Source: an uncultured Porphyromonadaceae bacterium | Lineage (GTDB): Bacteria > Bacteroidota > Bacteroidia > Bacteroidales > Muribaculaceae | Reading direction: 5' to 3' | DNA length: 27,287 nucleotides | Assembly: GCA_900550025.1 (NCBI GenBank) | Contig: URQP01000020.1 | Location: 1 to 27,287, forward strand | In this document: in pieces, positions 7,778 through 17,929 of the stretch | Numbering within the stretch: position 1 is the first letter of the stretch | How the letters are laid out: the number at the start of each line of letters is the position of its first letter | Notes under the pieces: generated by a model | Databases searched by the model: none | Told to the model about the DNA's origin: nothing | The model's input: only the letters and a program-made list of their open reading frames with translations | Made by a program: the position numbers and the translations under genes

Positions 7778-8692
7778 ATGAAACGGATTGCTTTATTTGT
7801 TATATGTGTATTAATCACGGTTTCGACTGACGCCCAATTGTTATGGCGCATTACCGGCAACGGTCTGGAAAAGCCGTCATATCTTTTCGGCACATACCAT
7901 ATTGCCCCTTTCAGCTTGGTTGACAGTATTGAAGGACTTGCCTCCGCGATAAGCAATGTAGACAAAGTATATGGAGAAGTTGTAGCCTCCGACATGCTTA
8001 ATCCCGACACGCTGGCATATATGGCGCAACGGCTGACCTTGCCGGGCGACACGACCTTGGCCGGGCTGCTCAGCCCTCAGGAATTCTCGACGGTGGAGAC
8101 CTTTTTGGAAAACAATTTAAAACTGAGCCTTGACGACATCAATATGGCGAAGATGTTGCCAGTAGCAGTCACCAACCAAATCACTGTACTGACAACTGTG
8201 AAAGGAGTTCCGGACTACGACCCTTCCAATCCGCTCGATGCCGGGATTCAGGAGCTCGCGAAATCGCTGGGAAAAGAGGTAGAAGGGCTTGAAAGCGTCG
8301 GCATCCAAATGGATTTGATGGTGAGCCAGCCTTTGCGCAGGCAGATTGAGCAGCTTGTATGCACTGTCGAGTCGTTCGACTCGCTTGCAGCCCAGTCAAG
8401 ACAATTGACCGACGCATATTTCTCTCAAGACTTGTTGCGGATAGAGGCATTGATGATTGGCGATGGAGAGGATTCCGCTTGTGATTATACGCCGGAAGAG
8501 AAATATGCCCTTATCAACGAACGAAACGAGGCGTGGATGCGGAAGTTGCCTGACATTATGGAAAGCGGTTCCACCCTGTTTGCTGTCGGAGCCGGGCATC
8601 TTGTCGGCAGTGACGGATTGATTGCCATGCTCATCGATGCCGGTTATGAAGTAGAGCCGGTCGAAAAGCCCATGTACGAACGAATGGAATAA
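7778..8692 (+). CDS. TraB/GumN family protein
   Basis: The product is 304 aa with a signal peptide (MKRIALFVICVLITVSTDAQ, cleaved near residue 20). The family signature LLWRITGNGLEKPSYLFGTYH places the GTxH motif at 38-41. The C-terminal FAVGAGHLVGSDGLIAML plus a GYEVEPV ending is the second GxxH motif. TraB/GumN proteins are thought to be metalloprotease-like (Tiki relatives), usually periplasmic in bacteria; the substrate here is unknown. The stop is 5 nt before the next ATG, so it is very likely cotranscribed with the ABC exporter. The perfect promoter upstream makes it the first gene of that operon. Confidence 0.9.
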   Translation: MKRIALFVICVLITVSTDAQLLWRITGNGLEKPSYLFGTYHIAPFSLVDSIEGLASAISNVDKVYGEVVASDMLNPDTLAYMAQRLTLPGDTTLAGLLSPQEFSTVETFLENNLKLSLDDINMAKMLPVAVTNQITVLTTVKGVPDYDPSNPLDAGIQELAKSLGKEVEGLESVGIQMDLMVSQPLRRQIEQLVCTVESFDSLAAQSRQLTDAYFSQDLLRIEALMIGDGEDSACDYTPEEKYALINERNEAWMRKLPDIMESGSTLFAVGAGHLVGSDGLIAMLIDAGYEVEPVEKPMYERME

Positions 8693-8697
8693 GAAAA

Positions 8698-9630
8698 ATG
8701 GATAATTTTATGGAAGTGTGCAACGTGGTGAAACGTTATTCAGGGCATACGGCACTGGATGGCGTGAGCATCAACGTTGGCAAAGGACGTGTTTTCGGGC
8801 TGCTCGGCCCCAACGGGGCGGGAAAGACTACGCTCATACGCATAATCAACCGAATCACCATGCCCGACGAAGGAGAAGTGATTATCGACGGACACGCTTT
8901 GCGTGCCGACGACGTGTATAATATCGGCTACCTTCCCGAGGAGCGCGGACTTTACAAGAAGATGAAAGTAGGCGAACAGGCGTTGTACCTCGCGCGCCTT
9001 AAAGGTTTGGGGAAAGAAGAAGCCACACGGCGGTTGCGCTGGTGGTTCGACAAGTTTGACATCAACCCTTGGTGGAATAAGAAAGTGGAAGAACTGTCGA
9101 AAGGAATGCAGCAGAAAGTGCAGTTTGTAGTCACCGTGCTCCACGAGCCGCAACTGATGATATTCGACGAGCCTTTCTCGGGTTTCGACCCTGTAAACGC
9201 CGATTTGCTGAAGCGTGAGATTCTCGAATTAAAAGAAAAAGGACACACCATAATATTCTCCACCCACAATATGGGGTCAGTGGAGGAGATTTGCGACGAC
9301 ATAGCATTAATCAACCATTCCAAGGTAGTGCTCGACGGAAGCGTGCTCGATGTCCGCTCCCACTACCGCACAGGACTTTACGAAATAATTGCCGGTGGCG
9401 GATTGCAGTCGTCGGGGTGCTTCGAGGTGCTTTCCACGTCACCGTCGCACGGATGCTGCAAATATCTGGTAAGGAAAAACGACAAGGAGTGCTCTAACTC
9501 GTTGCTGCTGGGCGAGCTGGCAAAGCAGGTGGAAATATATTCGTTTGCGGAACAGACACCTTCGATGAACGATATTTTCTTGAAAGTGGTTGGCGGACAG
9601 GATTTAGAAATTACGGATTATGGAAAGTAA
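8698..9630 (+). CDS. ABC transporter ATP-binding protein (NatA-like)
   Basis: The cytoplasmic ATPase of an ABC-2 type exporter, 310 aa. Walker A GPNGAGKT is at 37-44, the Q-loop region near 80, the signature is LSKGM at 133-137 (a variant of LSGGQ), Walker B LMIFDE is at 153-158, and the H-loop STH ends at 190. A C-terminal extension of about 90 residues (DUF4162-like, around 215-300) is typical of NatA-type subunits. It starts 5 nt after the TraB/GumN gene and overlaps the permease start by 11 nt. The substrate cannot be read from sequence; NatA/NatB of Bacillus exports sodium, but many relatives move other molecules. Confidence 0.94.
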   Translation: MDNFMEVCNVVKRYSGHTALDGVSINVGKGRVFGLLGPNGAGKTTLIRIINRITMPDEGEVIIDGHALRADDVYNIGYLPEERGLYKKMKVGEQALYLARLKGLGKEEATRRLRWWFDKFDINPWWNKKVEELSKGMQQKVQFVVTVLHEPQLMIFDEPFSGFDPVNADLLKREILELKEKGHTIIFSTHNMGSVEEICDDIALINHSKVVLDGSVLDVRSHYRTGLYEIIAGGGLQSSGCFEVLSTSPSHGCCKYLVRKNDKECSNSLLLGELAKQVEIYSFAEQTPSMNDIFLKVVGGQDLEITDYGK

Positions 9631-10918
9631 GGTTTGGATTGTCGCCCAGCGTGAGGCGGCTACACGCATAAAAAAGAAATCGTTCATAATAATGACGATA
9701 TTGATGCCTTTCCTGATGGCGGGATTGGTGTTTCTTCCGTTGCTGCTGTCGATGATAGGCAGCTCGGAGCGTATGACTGTCGCCGTCATCGACAACACAG
9801 GCAAATATGCCGAAGCATTGAAAAGCAACGACGACTACCTGTTCGTCCCAACCGACAGGATGCGTGACTCTTTCCGCTCTGATTCCACGGATGTCGGGGC
9901 GGTGGTGCAGATTACGGCCGACCTTGTCGATTTCCCGCATTCCGCGGCGATATTCTCGCAAAGGGAAGTGCCGATGGACTTGCGTGGTTATGTGGAATCC
10001 GCGCTGACGGAGAAAGTCCGTGAGGAGAAGTTCAGCCGCTACGACATACCGGAGTTGTCGAGCATAATCGACGACGTGCAGAAGAAAGTGGAGGTTTCCA
10101 CTATCCGCTGGACCGACGAGGGCGAGCAATCGTCGATGTCGGAAGTGGTAATGGTAGTCGGCATGATACTGACGTTCCTCATCTATATGTTCGTGCTTTC
10201 CTACGGTTCGATGGTAATGCAAGGCGTGATGGAAGAGAAGACAAACCGCATTGTCGAACTGATGGTCTCGAGCGTCAAGCCTGTCGACCTGCTGCTCGGC
10301 AAGATAATAGGAATCGGCTTGGTTGGGATTTTCCAAATGCTCATCTGGGGACTGCTTCTTGCGGTCCTGCTCGTCGGAGGCTCGTTGATTGCAGGAATCC
10401 CGATGATGGCAGAAACGGATATGCAGGCGATGGCAGCCGCCGGAGCTTCGGCCGATATGGCGGAATTGGCGCAGCTGTTCACCGCGCTCGGCAGTCTTCC
10501 GGTTGTAGAGATAATAGTGCTTTTCGTGCTGTATTTCATAGGCGGATATCTGCTTTATGCCTCGATACTTGCCGCTTTCGGCGCGGCAGTCAACGACCAG
10601 CAGGATTCGCAGCAATTGATGCTTCCTGTGATGGTGATTATGATGTTCGCATTCTATGCCGGCTTCTACAGCGCCGACAATCCGGAAGGGCCGTTCGCTT
10701 TCTGGATGTCGTTCTTCCCGTTCACATCCTCGATAGTGATGATGGTGCGTATTCCGTTCGGAGTACCGGTATGGCAGGAGCTGCTTTCGGTTGCTCTGTT
10801 GTTTGCCACCGATTTCTTCATACTGTGGATTTCCGCTAAGATTTACAGAGTCGGTATTTTGATGTACGGCAAGAAGATATCTTTCAAAGAGATGTGCCGC
10901 TGGGTGAAAATGAGCTAA
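9620..10918 (+). CDS. ABC-2 family permease (NatB-like)
   Basis: The membrane subunit paired with the preceding ATPase, 432 aa. One transmembrane helix lies near residues 23-48, followed by a large extracytoplasmic domain (about 50-170). Five helices then occupy about 175-410 (VVMVVGMILTFLIYMFVLSY, IIGIGLVGIFQMLIWGLLLA, VVEIIVLFVLYFIGGYLLYA, LPVMVIMMFAFYAG, ALLFATDFFILWI). The motif GVMEEKTNRIVELMVSSVKP is the ABC-2 NatB/YhaP hallmark. The layout of helix, outer domain and five helices matches Na+-efflux-type permeases. The last gene of the TraB-ABC operon; a hairpin terminator follows. Confidence 0.93.
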   Translation: MESKVWIVAQREAATRIKKKSFIIMTILMPFLMAGLVFLPLLLSMIGSSERMTVAVIDNTGKYAEALKSNDDYLFVPTDRMRDSFRSDSTDVGAVVQITADLVDFPHSAAIFSQREVPMDLRGYVESALTEKVREEKFSRYDIPELSSIIDDVQKKVEVSTIRWTDEGEQSSMSEVVMVVGMILTFLIYMFVLSYGSMVMQGVMEEKTNRIVELMVSSVKPVDLLLGKIIGIGLVGIFQMLIWGLLLAVLLVGGSLIAGIPMMAETDMQAMAAAGASADMAELAQLFTALGSLPVVEIIVLFVLYFIGGYLLYASILAAFGAAVNDQQDSQQLMLPVMVIMMFAFYAGFYSADNPEGPFAFWMSFFPFTSSIVMMVRIPFGVPVWQELLSVALLFATDFFILWISAKIYRVGILMYGKKISFKEMCRWVKMS

Positions 10919-10950
10919 AATTAACATCTGTATCCCTCTTTTGTTAAAAC

Positions 10951-10997
10951 GCGCCTTCAACAATATGTTCTTTAGCATATTTTAAAGGCGCATTTTG
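10951..10997 (+). terminator. Compound hairpin after the ABC permease
   Basis: GCGCCTT (10951-10957) pairs with AAGGCGC (10985-10991), and an inner stem pairs AATATG (10962-10967) with CATATT (10976-10981). A short T-rich stretch (ATTTTG) follows. Likely the Rho-independent end of the operon. Confidence 0.6.
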
Positions 10998-11040
10998 TAA
11001 TTTTATGACATATATCATAAATCATAGGACACATTCGCTG

Positions 11041-11048
11041 TAACTTTG
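11041..11048 (+). promoter_or_regulatory. Predicted -7 box of the RND efflux operon
   Basis: TAACTTTG (followed by CA) matches TAnnTTTG exactly, 72 nt before the adaptor ATG. No TTTG is visible at the -33 spacing, which would fit a promoter that needs an activator or another sigma contact; that is inference. Confidence 0.5.
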
Positions 11049-11120
11049 CAACGTTTCACTTTGCCTATATAGTGTGCATAAAATAATAATAGTAAAATAG
11101 ATATTGAAATTTAGTTTTTT

Positions 11121-12302
11121 ATGAAAAGAAGAATGATGAAGCCTTTATTGCTATCAGGGCTGATTTTAGGATTGAGTTTGACTTCGTGTGGAGGTAAGGA
11201 TCAATCACAGATGGGACAGCAGGCTGTCCCGAATGTAGCGGTCATTACAGTAAAGAAAGGTACGGCAGATTTGGAATCCGCCTATCCTGCAATTATCAAA
11301 GGAAAGAAAGACGTTGAAATCCGTCCGCAGGTGACGGCATTCATCACTAAGGTTTGTGTCGACGAAGGTCAGCAAGTGTCTGCAGGCCAGACATTGTTTA
11401 TCCTCGACCAAGTTCAATTCGAGGCTGCCGTAAATCAGGCAGAGGCTGCCGTTGCCGTTGCGCGTGAAGCGTTGAACAGCGCAAAAATCACTGCAAGCAA
11501 CAAGCAGAAACTTTTTGACAAGAATATCATAAGCGAATATGAGAACCAGCTTGCTCAGAACGACCTCGCTTCCGCAAAGGCACAGCTTGCACAGGCAGAG
11601 GCAACTTTGGTCAACGCACGCAAGAACTTGTCGTATACGGTAGTCAAGGCTCCGTCGGCAGGCTATGTAGGGTCTATTCCCAACCGTGAAGGCTCGTTGG
11701 CTTCTCCGTCGTCGGCTTCTCCGTTGACTACAATTTCAGACATTTCTGAAGTGTATGCTTATGTATCTTTCAACGAAAAGCAGATTCTGGAGATGACCAA
11801 TAGCGGAGCCACCTCTTTGAGCAGCGCACTTGCAGCCCTCCCTCCTGTGAAGTTGCAGCTTTCCGACGGTTCCATGTATCCGGAAACCGGCAAGGTGGCT
11901 ACGTTGACCGGCTTGATTGACAACACAACCGGCTCGGCTTCTGTACGTGTGCTCTTCCCTAACAAGAACGGAATGCTCCGCAGCGGTTCTACCGGCACAA
12001 TCCTTATACCGGTACACGAGGAAAACGTATATACGATACCGCAGAACGCCACTACCGAGATTCAGAACATACGCTATGCTTATGTAGTAGGTGATTCCAA
12101 CAAGGTGGTTTCCAAGCAAATCAAAGTGCTTGCCAACAACGACGGCAAAAACTTCTTCGTCACTTCCGGTCTCAATGACGGCGACCGTGTTGTAATAGAA
12201 GGTGTAGGCATTTCAGTGCGCGACGGAAGCGTAATCAATCCTGTCGCTCCTTCACAGCAGGCACAGGCTCCGGCTGCCGCAGCTGCTGAACAGAATAAAT
12301 AA
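11121..12302 (+). CDS. RND efflux periplasmic adaptor (membrane fusion protein), lipoprotein
   Basis: It bridges the inner-membrane pump and outer-membrane channel. Length is 393 aa. The signal peptide ends in LSLTSCGGK, a lipobox with Cys at about 23. The lipoyl/HlyD hairpin follows: VEIRPQVTAFITKVCVDEGQ and GQTLFILD (first lipoyl half), a coiled coil (about 95-165, rich in Ala/Gln/Lys), then SYTVVKAPSAGYVG (second half), the beta-barrel domain and the membrane-proximal domain ending near 370. The tail is Ala/Gln-rich and low complexity. It is the first gene of the pump operon, 24 nt ahead of the pump gene. AcrA/MexA-type; drug or lipid substrates are unknown. Confidence 0.95.
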   Translation: MKRRMMKPLLLSGLILGLSLTSCGGKDQSQMGQQAVPNVAVITVKKGTADLESAYPAIIKGKKDVEIRPQVTAFITKVCVDEGQQVSAGQTLFILDQVQFEAAVNQAEAAVAVAREALNSAKITASNKQKLFDKNIISEYENQLAQNDLASAKAQLAQAEATLVNARKNLSYTVVKAPSAGYVGSIPNREGSLASPSSASPLTTISDISEVYAYVSFNEKQILEMTNSGATSLSSALAALPPVKLQLSDGSMYPETGKVATLTGLIDNTTGSASVRVLFPNKNGMLRSGSTGTILIPVHEENVYTIPQNATTEIQNIRYAYVVGDSNKVVSKQIKVLANNDGKNFFVTSGLNDGDRVVIEGVGISVRDGSVINPVAPSQQAQAPAAAAAEQNK

Positions 12303-12326
12303 TAAAGGAACTTTAGTAGAAGAAAT

Positions 12327-15300
12327 ATGAAACTTGATGCTTTTATTAACCGTCCGGTGCTCTCGACGGTAATCTCAATATTCATCGTGATATTGGGTAT
12401 AGTCGGGCTGCTTTGGCTGCCTGTGTTGCAATATCCTGATATCGCGCCCCCTACGGTCAACGTGTCGGCCAACTATACAGGTGCCAACGCGCAAACCGTG
12501 CTCAACTCCGTGATTGCCCCGCTTGAGGAGCAAATCAACGGTGCCGAAGGTATGATGTATATGCAATCTACAGCTACCAATACAGGTAGTGCGGATATTA
12601 CCGTATATTTCGAACAGGGCTTCGACCCCGACATGGCTGCCGTAGATGTGCAGAACCGTGTGTCGATGGCCGAGAGCCTTCTTCCGGCAGAAGTTACAAG
12701 CTACGGTGTCACAACCCGTAAGCGCCAAACTTCAACTTTGCTTGTGTTCTCGCTTTATTCTCCGGATAATACTTATGACAACTCGTTCATAGAGAACTAT
12801 ATGAACATCAACATCATTCCGGAAATCAAGCGTGTGAACGGCGTGGGTAACGCGATGTTGATGGGTCAGGACTATTCTATGCGTATATGGCTGAAACCTG
12901 ATGTCATGGCACAGTATGGCTTGATGCCTACCGATGTCACGGCTGCTCTTGCCGAGCAGAACATCGAAGCAGCTCCGGGTCAGTTGGGCGAGAACTCCAA
13001 CCAGAGCTTCCAATATATATTAAGGTATAAAGGACGCCTTGTAACCCCGGAACAGTTCGGCGAAATCATTCTCCGTACCAATTCCAATGGCGAGGTGCTT
13101 TATCTTAAGGATGTGGCGGAGCTTGAGCTCGGACGTTTGGACTACGGTTTTGTAAGCCGTGTTAACGGCAAGAATGCGGCTTCCGCTATGGTGCAACAGA
13201 CTGCCGGCTCAAATGCGACAGCCGTTGTAGAGGATGTGCTCGAAGTGCTGAAAAATGCCGAGAAGAACCTTCCTAAAGGATTGGAATTCAACATATCAAT
13301 GAACGTCAACGACTTCCTTTTCGCTTCTATCCACGAAGTGCTCAAGACGTTGATTGAAGCGTTCATCCTTGTGTTCTTGATTGTGTATATCTTCTTGCAG
13401 GACCTGCGTTCTACGATTATCCCTGCCATCGCAATACCTGTGGCGTTGATAGGTACATTCTTCGGTATTTATCTTATCGGATTCTCCATCAACTTGATTA
13501 CCCTTTCCGCTTTGGTGCTTGCCATCGCGATTGTGGTGGACGACGCCATAGTGGTGGTCGAAGCCGTCCATGCGAAGCTCGACGAGGGATATTCTTCCCC
13601 GCGTATGGCTTCTATCGACGCAATGCGCGAGATTGGCGGCGCTATCGTATCAATCACGTTGGTCATGATGCTCGTGTTCATTCCGGTGTCGTTCATCGGC
13701 GGAACGTCGGGAGTGTTCTACCGTCAGTTCGGTCTTACGATGGCAATTGCCATCGGTCTGTCGGCTATCAACGCCTTGACATTGTCACCGGCAATGTGCG
13801 GTGTGTTCCTGCGCGCCCACAAAGAGCATAAGCCGGGCGAGAAACGCACTCCGGTGCAGAAATTCCATGAGGGATTCAACAAGATGTATGCCGTTGTGCT
13901 TGACCATTATCACGGATATGCAAGTTTTTTCATCCGTCATAAGGTTACAGCCTTCAGCATAGTTGCAGCCTCTATCGTTGCATTGGTATTGTTGATGGTC
14001 AGCACGGCCACTGCATTGGTTCCGGATGAAGACCAAGGCGTATTGTTCGGCATGGTGGATATGCCGCCGGCAACCTCACGCGAACGCACTACCGAAGTGA
14101 TGGACAAAGTGGACGCAATCATCGCGCAGAATCCGGCAGTGGAATACCGTACGGAAATCGTGGGCTACAGCTTCCTTTCCGGACAAGGTAACACTTACGG
14201 TACGTTCATCATCAAATTGAAAGACTGGTCGGAGCGTACAACCGAGGAAACGCAAATCGGCAATGTGCTGATGCAGCTCTATGGAGCGGTAGGCAGCCAG
14301 ATCAAGGACGGACGCGTGATGTTCTTCCAGCCGCCTATGATTTCCGGTTATTCTATGACCAACGGTTTCGAGTTCAAGTTGCAGGACAAGACCGGTGGCG
14401 ACATCAACAAGTTCTTCCAGATTTCCCAGTCGTTCCTTGCAGAGTTGAACAAGCGTCCTGAGATACAGTCGGCATATACTACATTCAACCCGACATTCCC
14501 GCAGTATATGGTGGATGTGGACGTGGCGAAGACGAAACAGGCCGGTCTGAGCCCGAGCACGGTGCTCTCCACGCTTCAGGGATATATGGGCGGTATGTAC
14601 GTTTCCAACTTCAACAGTTTCGGTAAGCTTTACCGTGTGATGATGCAGGCCAATCCGGAATCGCGTGTGTCACCGGAATCGCTTAATCAGATAAAGGTGC
14701 GCAACGGAAGCGGAGAGATGGCTCCTATCACCAACTTCATATCCTTGCGCCGTGTATACGGTCCTGACGTTATCAACCGTTTCAATATGTACACTTCCAT
14801 CAGTGTGACAGGTACGCCGGCAGAAGGATATTCCAACGGTGACGCAATCCGCGCCATTCAGGAAGTTGCCGCACAGGCACTTCCGCAAGGATTCGGCTAC
14901 GAGTTCTCCGGTATGACAAGGGAAGAGCAGAACACTTCGGCATCTTCTACGGCAATCGTGTTCGGCTTGTGCTTGATTTTCGTCTACCTGTTGCTGGCGG
15001 CACAGTATGAAAGCTACATCCTGCCGTTGGCGGTAATATTCTCGATTCCGTTCGGTTTGATGGGTTCGTTCATCTTTGCGAAGATGTTCGGCATTGTCAA
15101 CAATATCTACTTGCAAATCGGTTTGATTATGCTTATCGGATTGTTGGCCAAGAACGCCATCCTTATCGTCGAGTTCGCTCTTGCCCGCCGTAAGACCGGT
15201 ATGAGCATCGTCAACGCGGCAATTGCCGGAGCGTCGGCACGTCTGCGTCCTATCTTGATGACTTCGTTCGCATTGATTATCGGTCTGTTGCCGCTGATGT

Positions 15301-15509
15301 TCGCTACAGGCGCAGGCGCAAACGGTAACAGGGCATTGGGTACTGGTGCAATAGGCGGTATGCTTATCGGTATGATTCTTCAGGTACTCATCGTTCCGGC
15401 GTTGTTCGTGATATTCCAGAAGATTCAGGAGAAGTTCGTTCCGATGAAGTGGAAGGATACTCAGAACGAGGAAGTTGCCGACCAGATTGAGCAATATGTA
15501 CGTAAATAA
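12327..15509 (+). CDS. RND-family efflux pump, HAE1 type (AcrB-like)
   Basis: The inner-membrane proton-driven pump of a tripartite efflux system, 1060 aa, normal size. It begins [19 protein letters not shown] (first helix), with two large periplasmic loops and twelve expected helices. The proton-relay pair is Asp405-Asp406 in [15 protein letters not shown]. Other hallmarks are [19 protein letters not shown] and [14 protein letters not shown]. The run from [21 protein letters not shown] to the LSPAMC segment is typical of HAE1 pumps. It starts 24 nt after the adaptor and ends 19 nt before the outer-membrane factor, so all three components are encoded together. Substrate range cannot be inferred. 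Confidence 0.97.
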   Translation: MKLDAFINRPVLSTVISIFIVILGIVGLLWLPVLQYPDIAPPTVNVSANYTGANAQTVLNSVIAPLEEQINGAEGMMYMQSTATNTGSADITVYFEQGFDPDMAAVDVQNRVSMAESLLPAEVTSYGVTTRKRQTSTLLVFSLYSPDNTYDNSFIENYMNINIIPEIKRVNGVGNAMLMGQDYSMRIWLKPDVMAQYGLMPTDVTAALAEQNIEAAPGQLGENSNQSFQYILRYKGRLVTPEQFGEIILRTNSNGEVLYLKDVAELELGRLDYGFVSRVNGKNAASAMVQQTAGSNATAVVEDVLEVLKNAEKNLPKGLEFNISMNVNDFLFASIHEVLKTLIEAFILVFLIVYIFLQDLRSTIIPAIAIPVALIGTFFGIYLIGFSINLITLSALVLAIAIVVDDAIVVVEAVHAKLDEGYSSPRMASIDAMREIGGAIVSITLVMMLVFIPVSFIGGTSGVFYRQFGLTMAIAIGLSAINALTLSPAMCGVFLRAHKEHKPGEKRTPVQKFHEGFNKMYAVVLDHYHGYASFFIRHKVTAFSIVAASIVALVLLMVSTATALVPDEDQGVLFGMVDMPPATSRERTTEVMDKVDAIIAQNPAVEYRTEIVGYSFLSGQGNTYGTFIIKLKDWSERTTEETQIGNVLMQLYGAVGSQIKDGRVMFFQPPMISGYSMTNGFEFKLQDKTGGDINKFFQISQSFLAELNKRPEIQSAYTTFNPTFPQYMVDVDVAKTKQAGLSPSTVLSTLQGYMGGMYVSNFNSFGKLYRVMMQANPESRVSPESLNQIKVRNGSGEMAPITNFISLRRVYGPDVINRFNMYTSISVTGTPAEGYSNGDAIRAIQEVAAQALPQGFGYEFSGMTREEQNTSASSTAIVFGLCLIFVYLLLAAQYESYILPLAVIFSIPFGLMGSFIFAKMFGIVNNIYLQIGLIMLIGLLAKNAILIVEFALARRKTGMSIVNAAIAGASARLRPILMTSFALIIGLLPLMFATGAGANGNRALGTGAIGGMLIGMILQVLIVPALFVIFQKIQEKFVPMKWKDTQNEEVADQIEQYVRK

Positions 15510-15528
15510 CCAAACATTGAGAAAAGTT

Positions 15529-16911
15529 ATGAAATACAATAAAATATCAATGGCAGTCATCATTGCGGCAAGTGCCGCAATGATGAGCAGCTGCCACATC
15601 TACAAAAAATTCGAATTGCCGGAAGAGGGCATATCGGGAGAGATTGCCGCCGCCCAGAAAGAGGAGGTCGACTCTACGGCTTTAGGCAACATCGAATGGG
15701 ATGAAATGTTCACCGACCCGCAGTTGCAGGCCTTGATACAGATTGCGCTTGACAAGAATGTGGATTTGGAAAATGCCCGCTTGAACGTAGAAATAGCCAA
15801 TGCCCAGTTGCTTGGAGCAAAGTTGAGCTATGTGCCACAGATTTCATTGTCGCCGAATGGAGGCACGGCTTCTTACGGCGGCTCGAAAATAACGAGCGAC
15901 AGTTGGTCGTATCAGATTCCGGCTACCGCCACGTGGCAACTCGACTTGTTCGGAGGACTGCTAAACTCGAAACGTCAGGCTCAGGCATCCGTAAAGCAGA
16001 CAGAAGCCTACGAGCAGGCCGTGCGCTCGCAAATCATTGCCGGCGTGGCAAACTGCTACTACACTATCGTGATGCTTGAAAAAGAGCTTAAACTCTCGCA
16101 GGAAACTGCCGAATTGTGGAAAGAAAGCGTGCAGACAATGAAAGACTTGAAAGAGGCCGGACGCTACAACGAGGTTGCAGTCGTTCAGGCACAGGCCAAC
16201 TACAACTCGATAATGGCGCAGATTCCACAACTTGAGGACCAGTTGAATCAGGCATACAACTCATTGTCGCTGATGCTTAATTCCGCTCCGCAACGCTGGA
16301 CTGTCGACACGTCGTACGAGCCGGTATTCCCTGAATATCTTGAAGAAGGCGTGCCTATGAAGTATCTTGCGGCGCGTCCCGACGTGAAGGCGGCAGAGCA
16401 GTCGTTTGCGATGGCTTACTATTCGACAAATCTTGCCCGTGCGGCATTCTATCCTAATATCACCATTTCGGCAACCGGCGGGTTCACCAATCTGCTCGGC
16501 TCGGTGATAAAGAATCCGGGCGAATGGTTCTACCAGCTTGCGGCTTCGCTTACAGCTCCGCTTTTCCGCAGCCAGAACATCGCGAGCCTCAAGGCGGCAA
16601 AGGCGCAACAGCAGCAGTCGCTCAACACGTTTGAATACACTGTGCTCAGCGCAAGCTCAGAAGTGTCGAACAACCTCGTTTCCTTCAATAAGAACCGCGA
16701 GCGTGTTAAATTGTTGGAAGAGCAGGTAAAAAATTTGGAAAAAGCTGTGGAATATAATAATGATTTATTAACTTTAGGCACTGCCACCTATTTGGAAGTC
16801 CTGACTGCACAACAGTCGCTATTGGCTGCCCAGATGTCGCAGTTGCAGTGCGATTTGTCAATCAGCCAGTCGGCTATCAGCCTCTATCAGGCACTTGGTG
16901 GCGGACGTTGA
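15529..16911 (+). CDS. Outer-membrane efflux lipoprotein (NodT/TolC-like)
   Basis: The outer-membrane channel of the pump, 460 aa. The frame extends upstream to 15475, inside the pump gene, but MKYNKISMAVIIAASAAMMSSC from 15529 is a clean lipoprotein signal (Cys at 22, followed by HIYKKFELPEE, the usual NodT N-terminus), so I chose it. Two structural repeats are visible, each with long heptad-rich helices (about 70-260 and 290-455): LQALIQIALDKNVDLENARLNVEIANAQL in the first, and ARPDVKAAEQSFAMAYYST, TYLEVLTAQQSLLAAQ in the second. The partner genes lie directly upstream. Confidence 0.95.
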   Translation: MKYNKISMAVIIAASAAMMSSCHIYKKFELPEEGISGEIAAAQKEEVDSTALGNIEWDEMFTDPQLQALIQIALDKNVDLENARLNVEIANAQLLGAKLSYVPQISLSPNGGTASYGGSKITSDSWSYQIPATATWQLDLFGGLLNSKRQAQASVKQTEAYEQAVRSQIIAGVANCYYTIVMLEKELKLSQETAELWKESVQTMKDLKEAGRYNEVAVVQAQANYNSIMAQIPQLEDQLNQAYNSLSLMLNSAPQRWTVDTSYEPVFPEYLEEGVPMKYLAARPDVKAAEQSFAMAYYSTNLARAAFYPNITISATGGFTNLLGSVIKNPGEWFYQLAASLTAPLFRSQNIASLKAAKAQQQQSLNTFEYTVLSASSEVSNNLVSFNKNRERVKLLEEQVKNLEKAVEYNNDLLTLGTATYLEVLTAQQSLLAAQMSQLQCDLSISQSAISLYQALGGGR

Positions 16912-16944
16912 TTATTGTGCGACAAACTAAAATAGTATAAAGCC

Positions 16945-17742
16945 ATGATTAGTCCATTAGCATTTGTTGACCCCGGAGCAAAGCTCGGCAACAATATTAC
17001 AGTACACCCTTTCGCTTTCATCGACAAGGATGTTGAAATAGGCGACAACTGTGAAATAATGCCGTACGCGAGCATTATGCACGGTTCGAGATTGGGCAAC
17101 GGAATCAAGGTGTTCAACGGCGCTGTTGTAGGTGCCGACCCTCAGGATTTCCGTTGGAAAGGCGAGCATACGTTGTGTAAAATCGGCGATAATGCCATTG
17201 TTCGCGAACAGGTAATCATCAACCGCAGTATCCATGAGGAAAAGGCGACAGTGATAGGCGCGAATGTGGTGCTTATGGCAGAAACCCATATCGGACATGA
17301 CTCCGACATCGCTGAATGGTGCGTGCTTGGAAACGGCTCACAGATTGCCGGTGACGTAAGAATCGGTTTTGCCTCGATTCTTTCAACCGGCGTGAAAGTG
17401 AATGCCGGCAGCCGCCTTGGCGACTGGGTGTTCATCAAAGGCGGATGCCGCATATCCGGCAATGTCCCTCCATACGTGATTATGGCACACAATCCGGCCG
17501 CATATTACGGCGTAAACGCGATGATTATGCGCGACCGTGCAGAGCGGTTCACTGAAGATGAGATTGACGACATAGCGAAGGCTTACCGTCATATCTACCA
17601 ATGCAACGTTTCGCTTTTCAATGCCGTGAAGCGCATTCAGGCCGACATAAAGCCGAGCGCACCGCGTGACGCCATACTGAAGTTCATCAGCGAATGCAAC
17701 AACAAGCTCATTGCATTGCCGAAAGTCGATATGTACGATTAA
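16945..17742 (+). CDS. lpxA: LpxA-family acyl-ACP--UDP-GlcNAc O-acyltransferase
   Basis: LpxA adds the first 3-O acyl chain in lipid A synthesis; it is a cytosolic left-handed beta-helix trimer. The 265-aa product has hexapeptide repeats through about residue 175 and a helical C-terminus. The catalytic region reads ETHIGHD, with His115 and His118 matching E. coli His122 and catalytic His125. GNVPPYVIMAHNP and a GVN follow as in LpxA. The stretch matching AVHQFC in E. coli (around His144) is VKVNAG here and seems to carry a one- or two-residue insertion, so this is a divergent member. It does not sit in the usual lpxD-lpxC/fabZ-lpxA cluster but 33 nt after the efflux operon. It may be an LpxA paralogue with another acceptor. 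Confidence 0.82.
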   Translation: MISPLAFVDPGAKLGNNITVHPFAFIDKDVEIGDNCEIMPYASIMHGSRLGNGIKVFNGAVVGADPQDFRWKGEHTLCKIGDNAIVREQVIINRSIHEEKATVIGANVVLMAETHIGHDSDIAEWCVLGNGSQIAGDVRIGFASILSTGVKVNAGSRLGDWVFIKGGCRISGNVPPYVIMAHNPAAYYGVNAMIMRDRAERFTEDEIDDIAKAYRHIYQCNVSLFNAVKRIQADIKPSAPRDAILKFISECNNKLIALPKVDMYD

Positions 17743-17767
17743 TCAATAATTGTTTTCATAGTAAGCG

Positions 17768-17806
17768 AGCGGCGGCACGGATTAGTCTGTGTCGCCGCTT
17801 TCTTAT
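17768..17806 (+). terminator. Terminator after lpxA
   Basis: AGCGGCGGCAC (17768-17778) pairs with GTGTCGCCGCT (17789-17799) with one wobble, a 10-nt loop, and a T-rich tail. GC-rich stem plus T-run is a standard intrinsic terminator. Confidence 0.75.
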
Positions 17807-17929
17807 TGAGCTCCATCATTGGATGAAACATATTCAACGTTGATTCGATGTTATTAGCGGGAACTCTCTTATGTACAAAAAAGCAAGTACCTCTTTTCCC
17901 TCCCCGATTAACTTCTTATTATAAATGAG

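Noticed and set aside
9611..10978. 455-aa minus-strand open frame opposite the ABC permease
   Set aside because: His/Arg/Gln-rich composition and no motif; the plus strand encodes an unmistakable ABC-2 permease.
14670..15599. 309-aa minus-strand open frame opposite the RND pump
   Set aside because: Antisense shadow, Cys/His-rich with no recognisable pattern.
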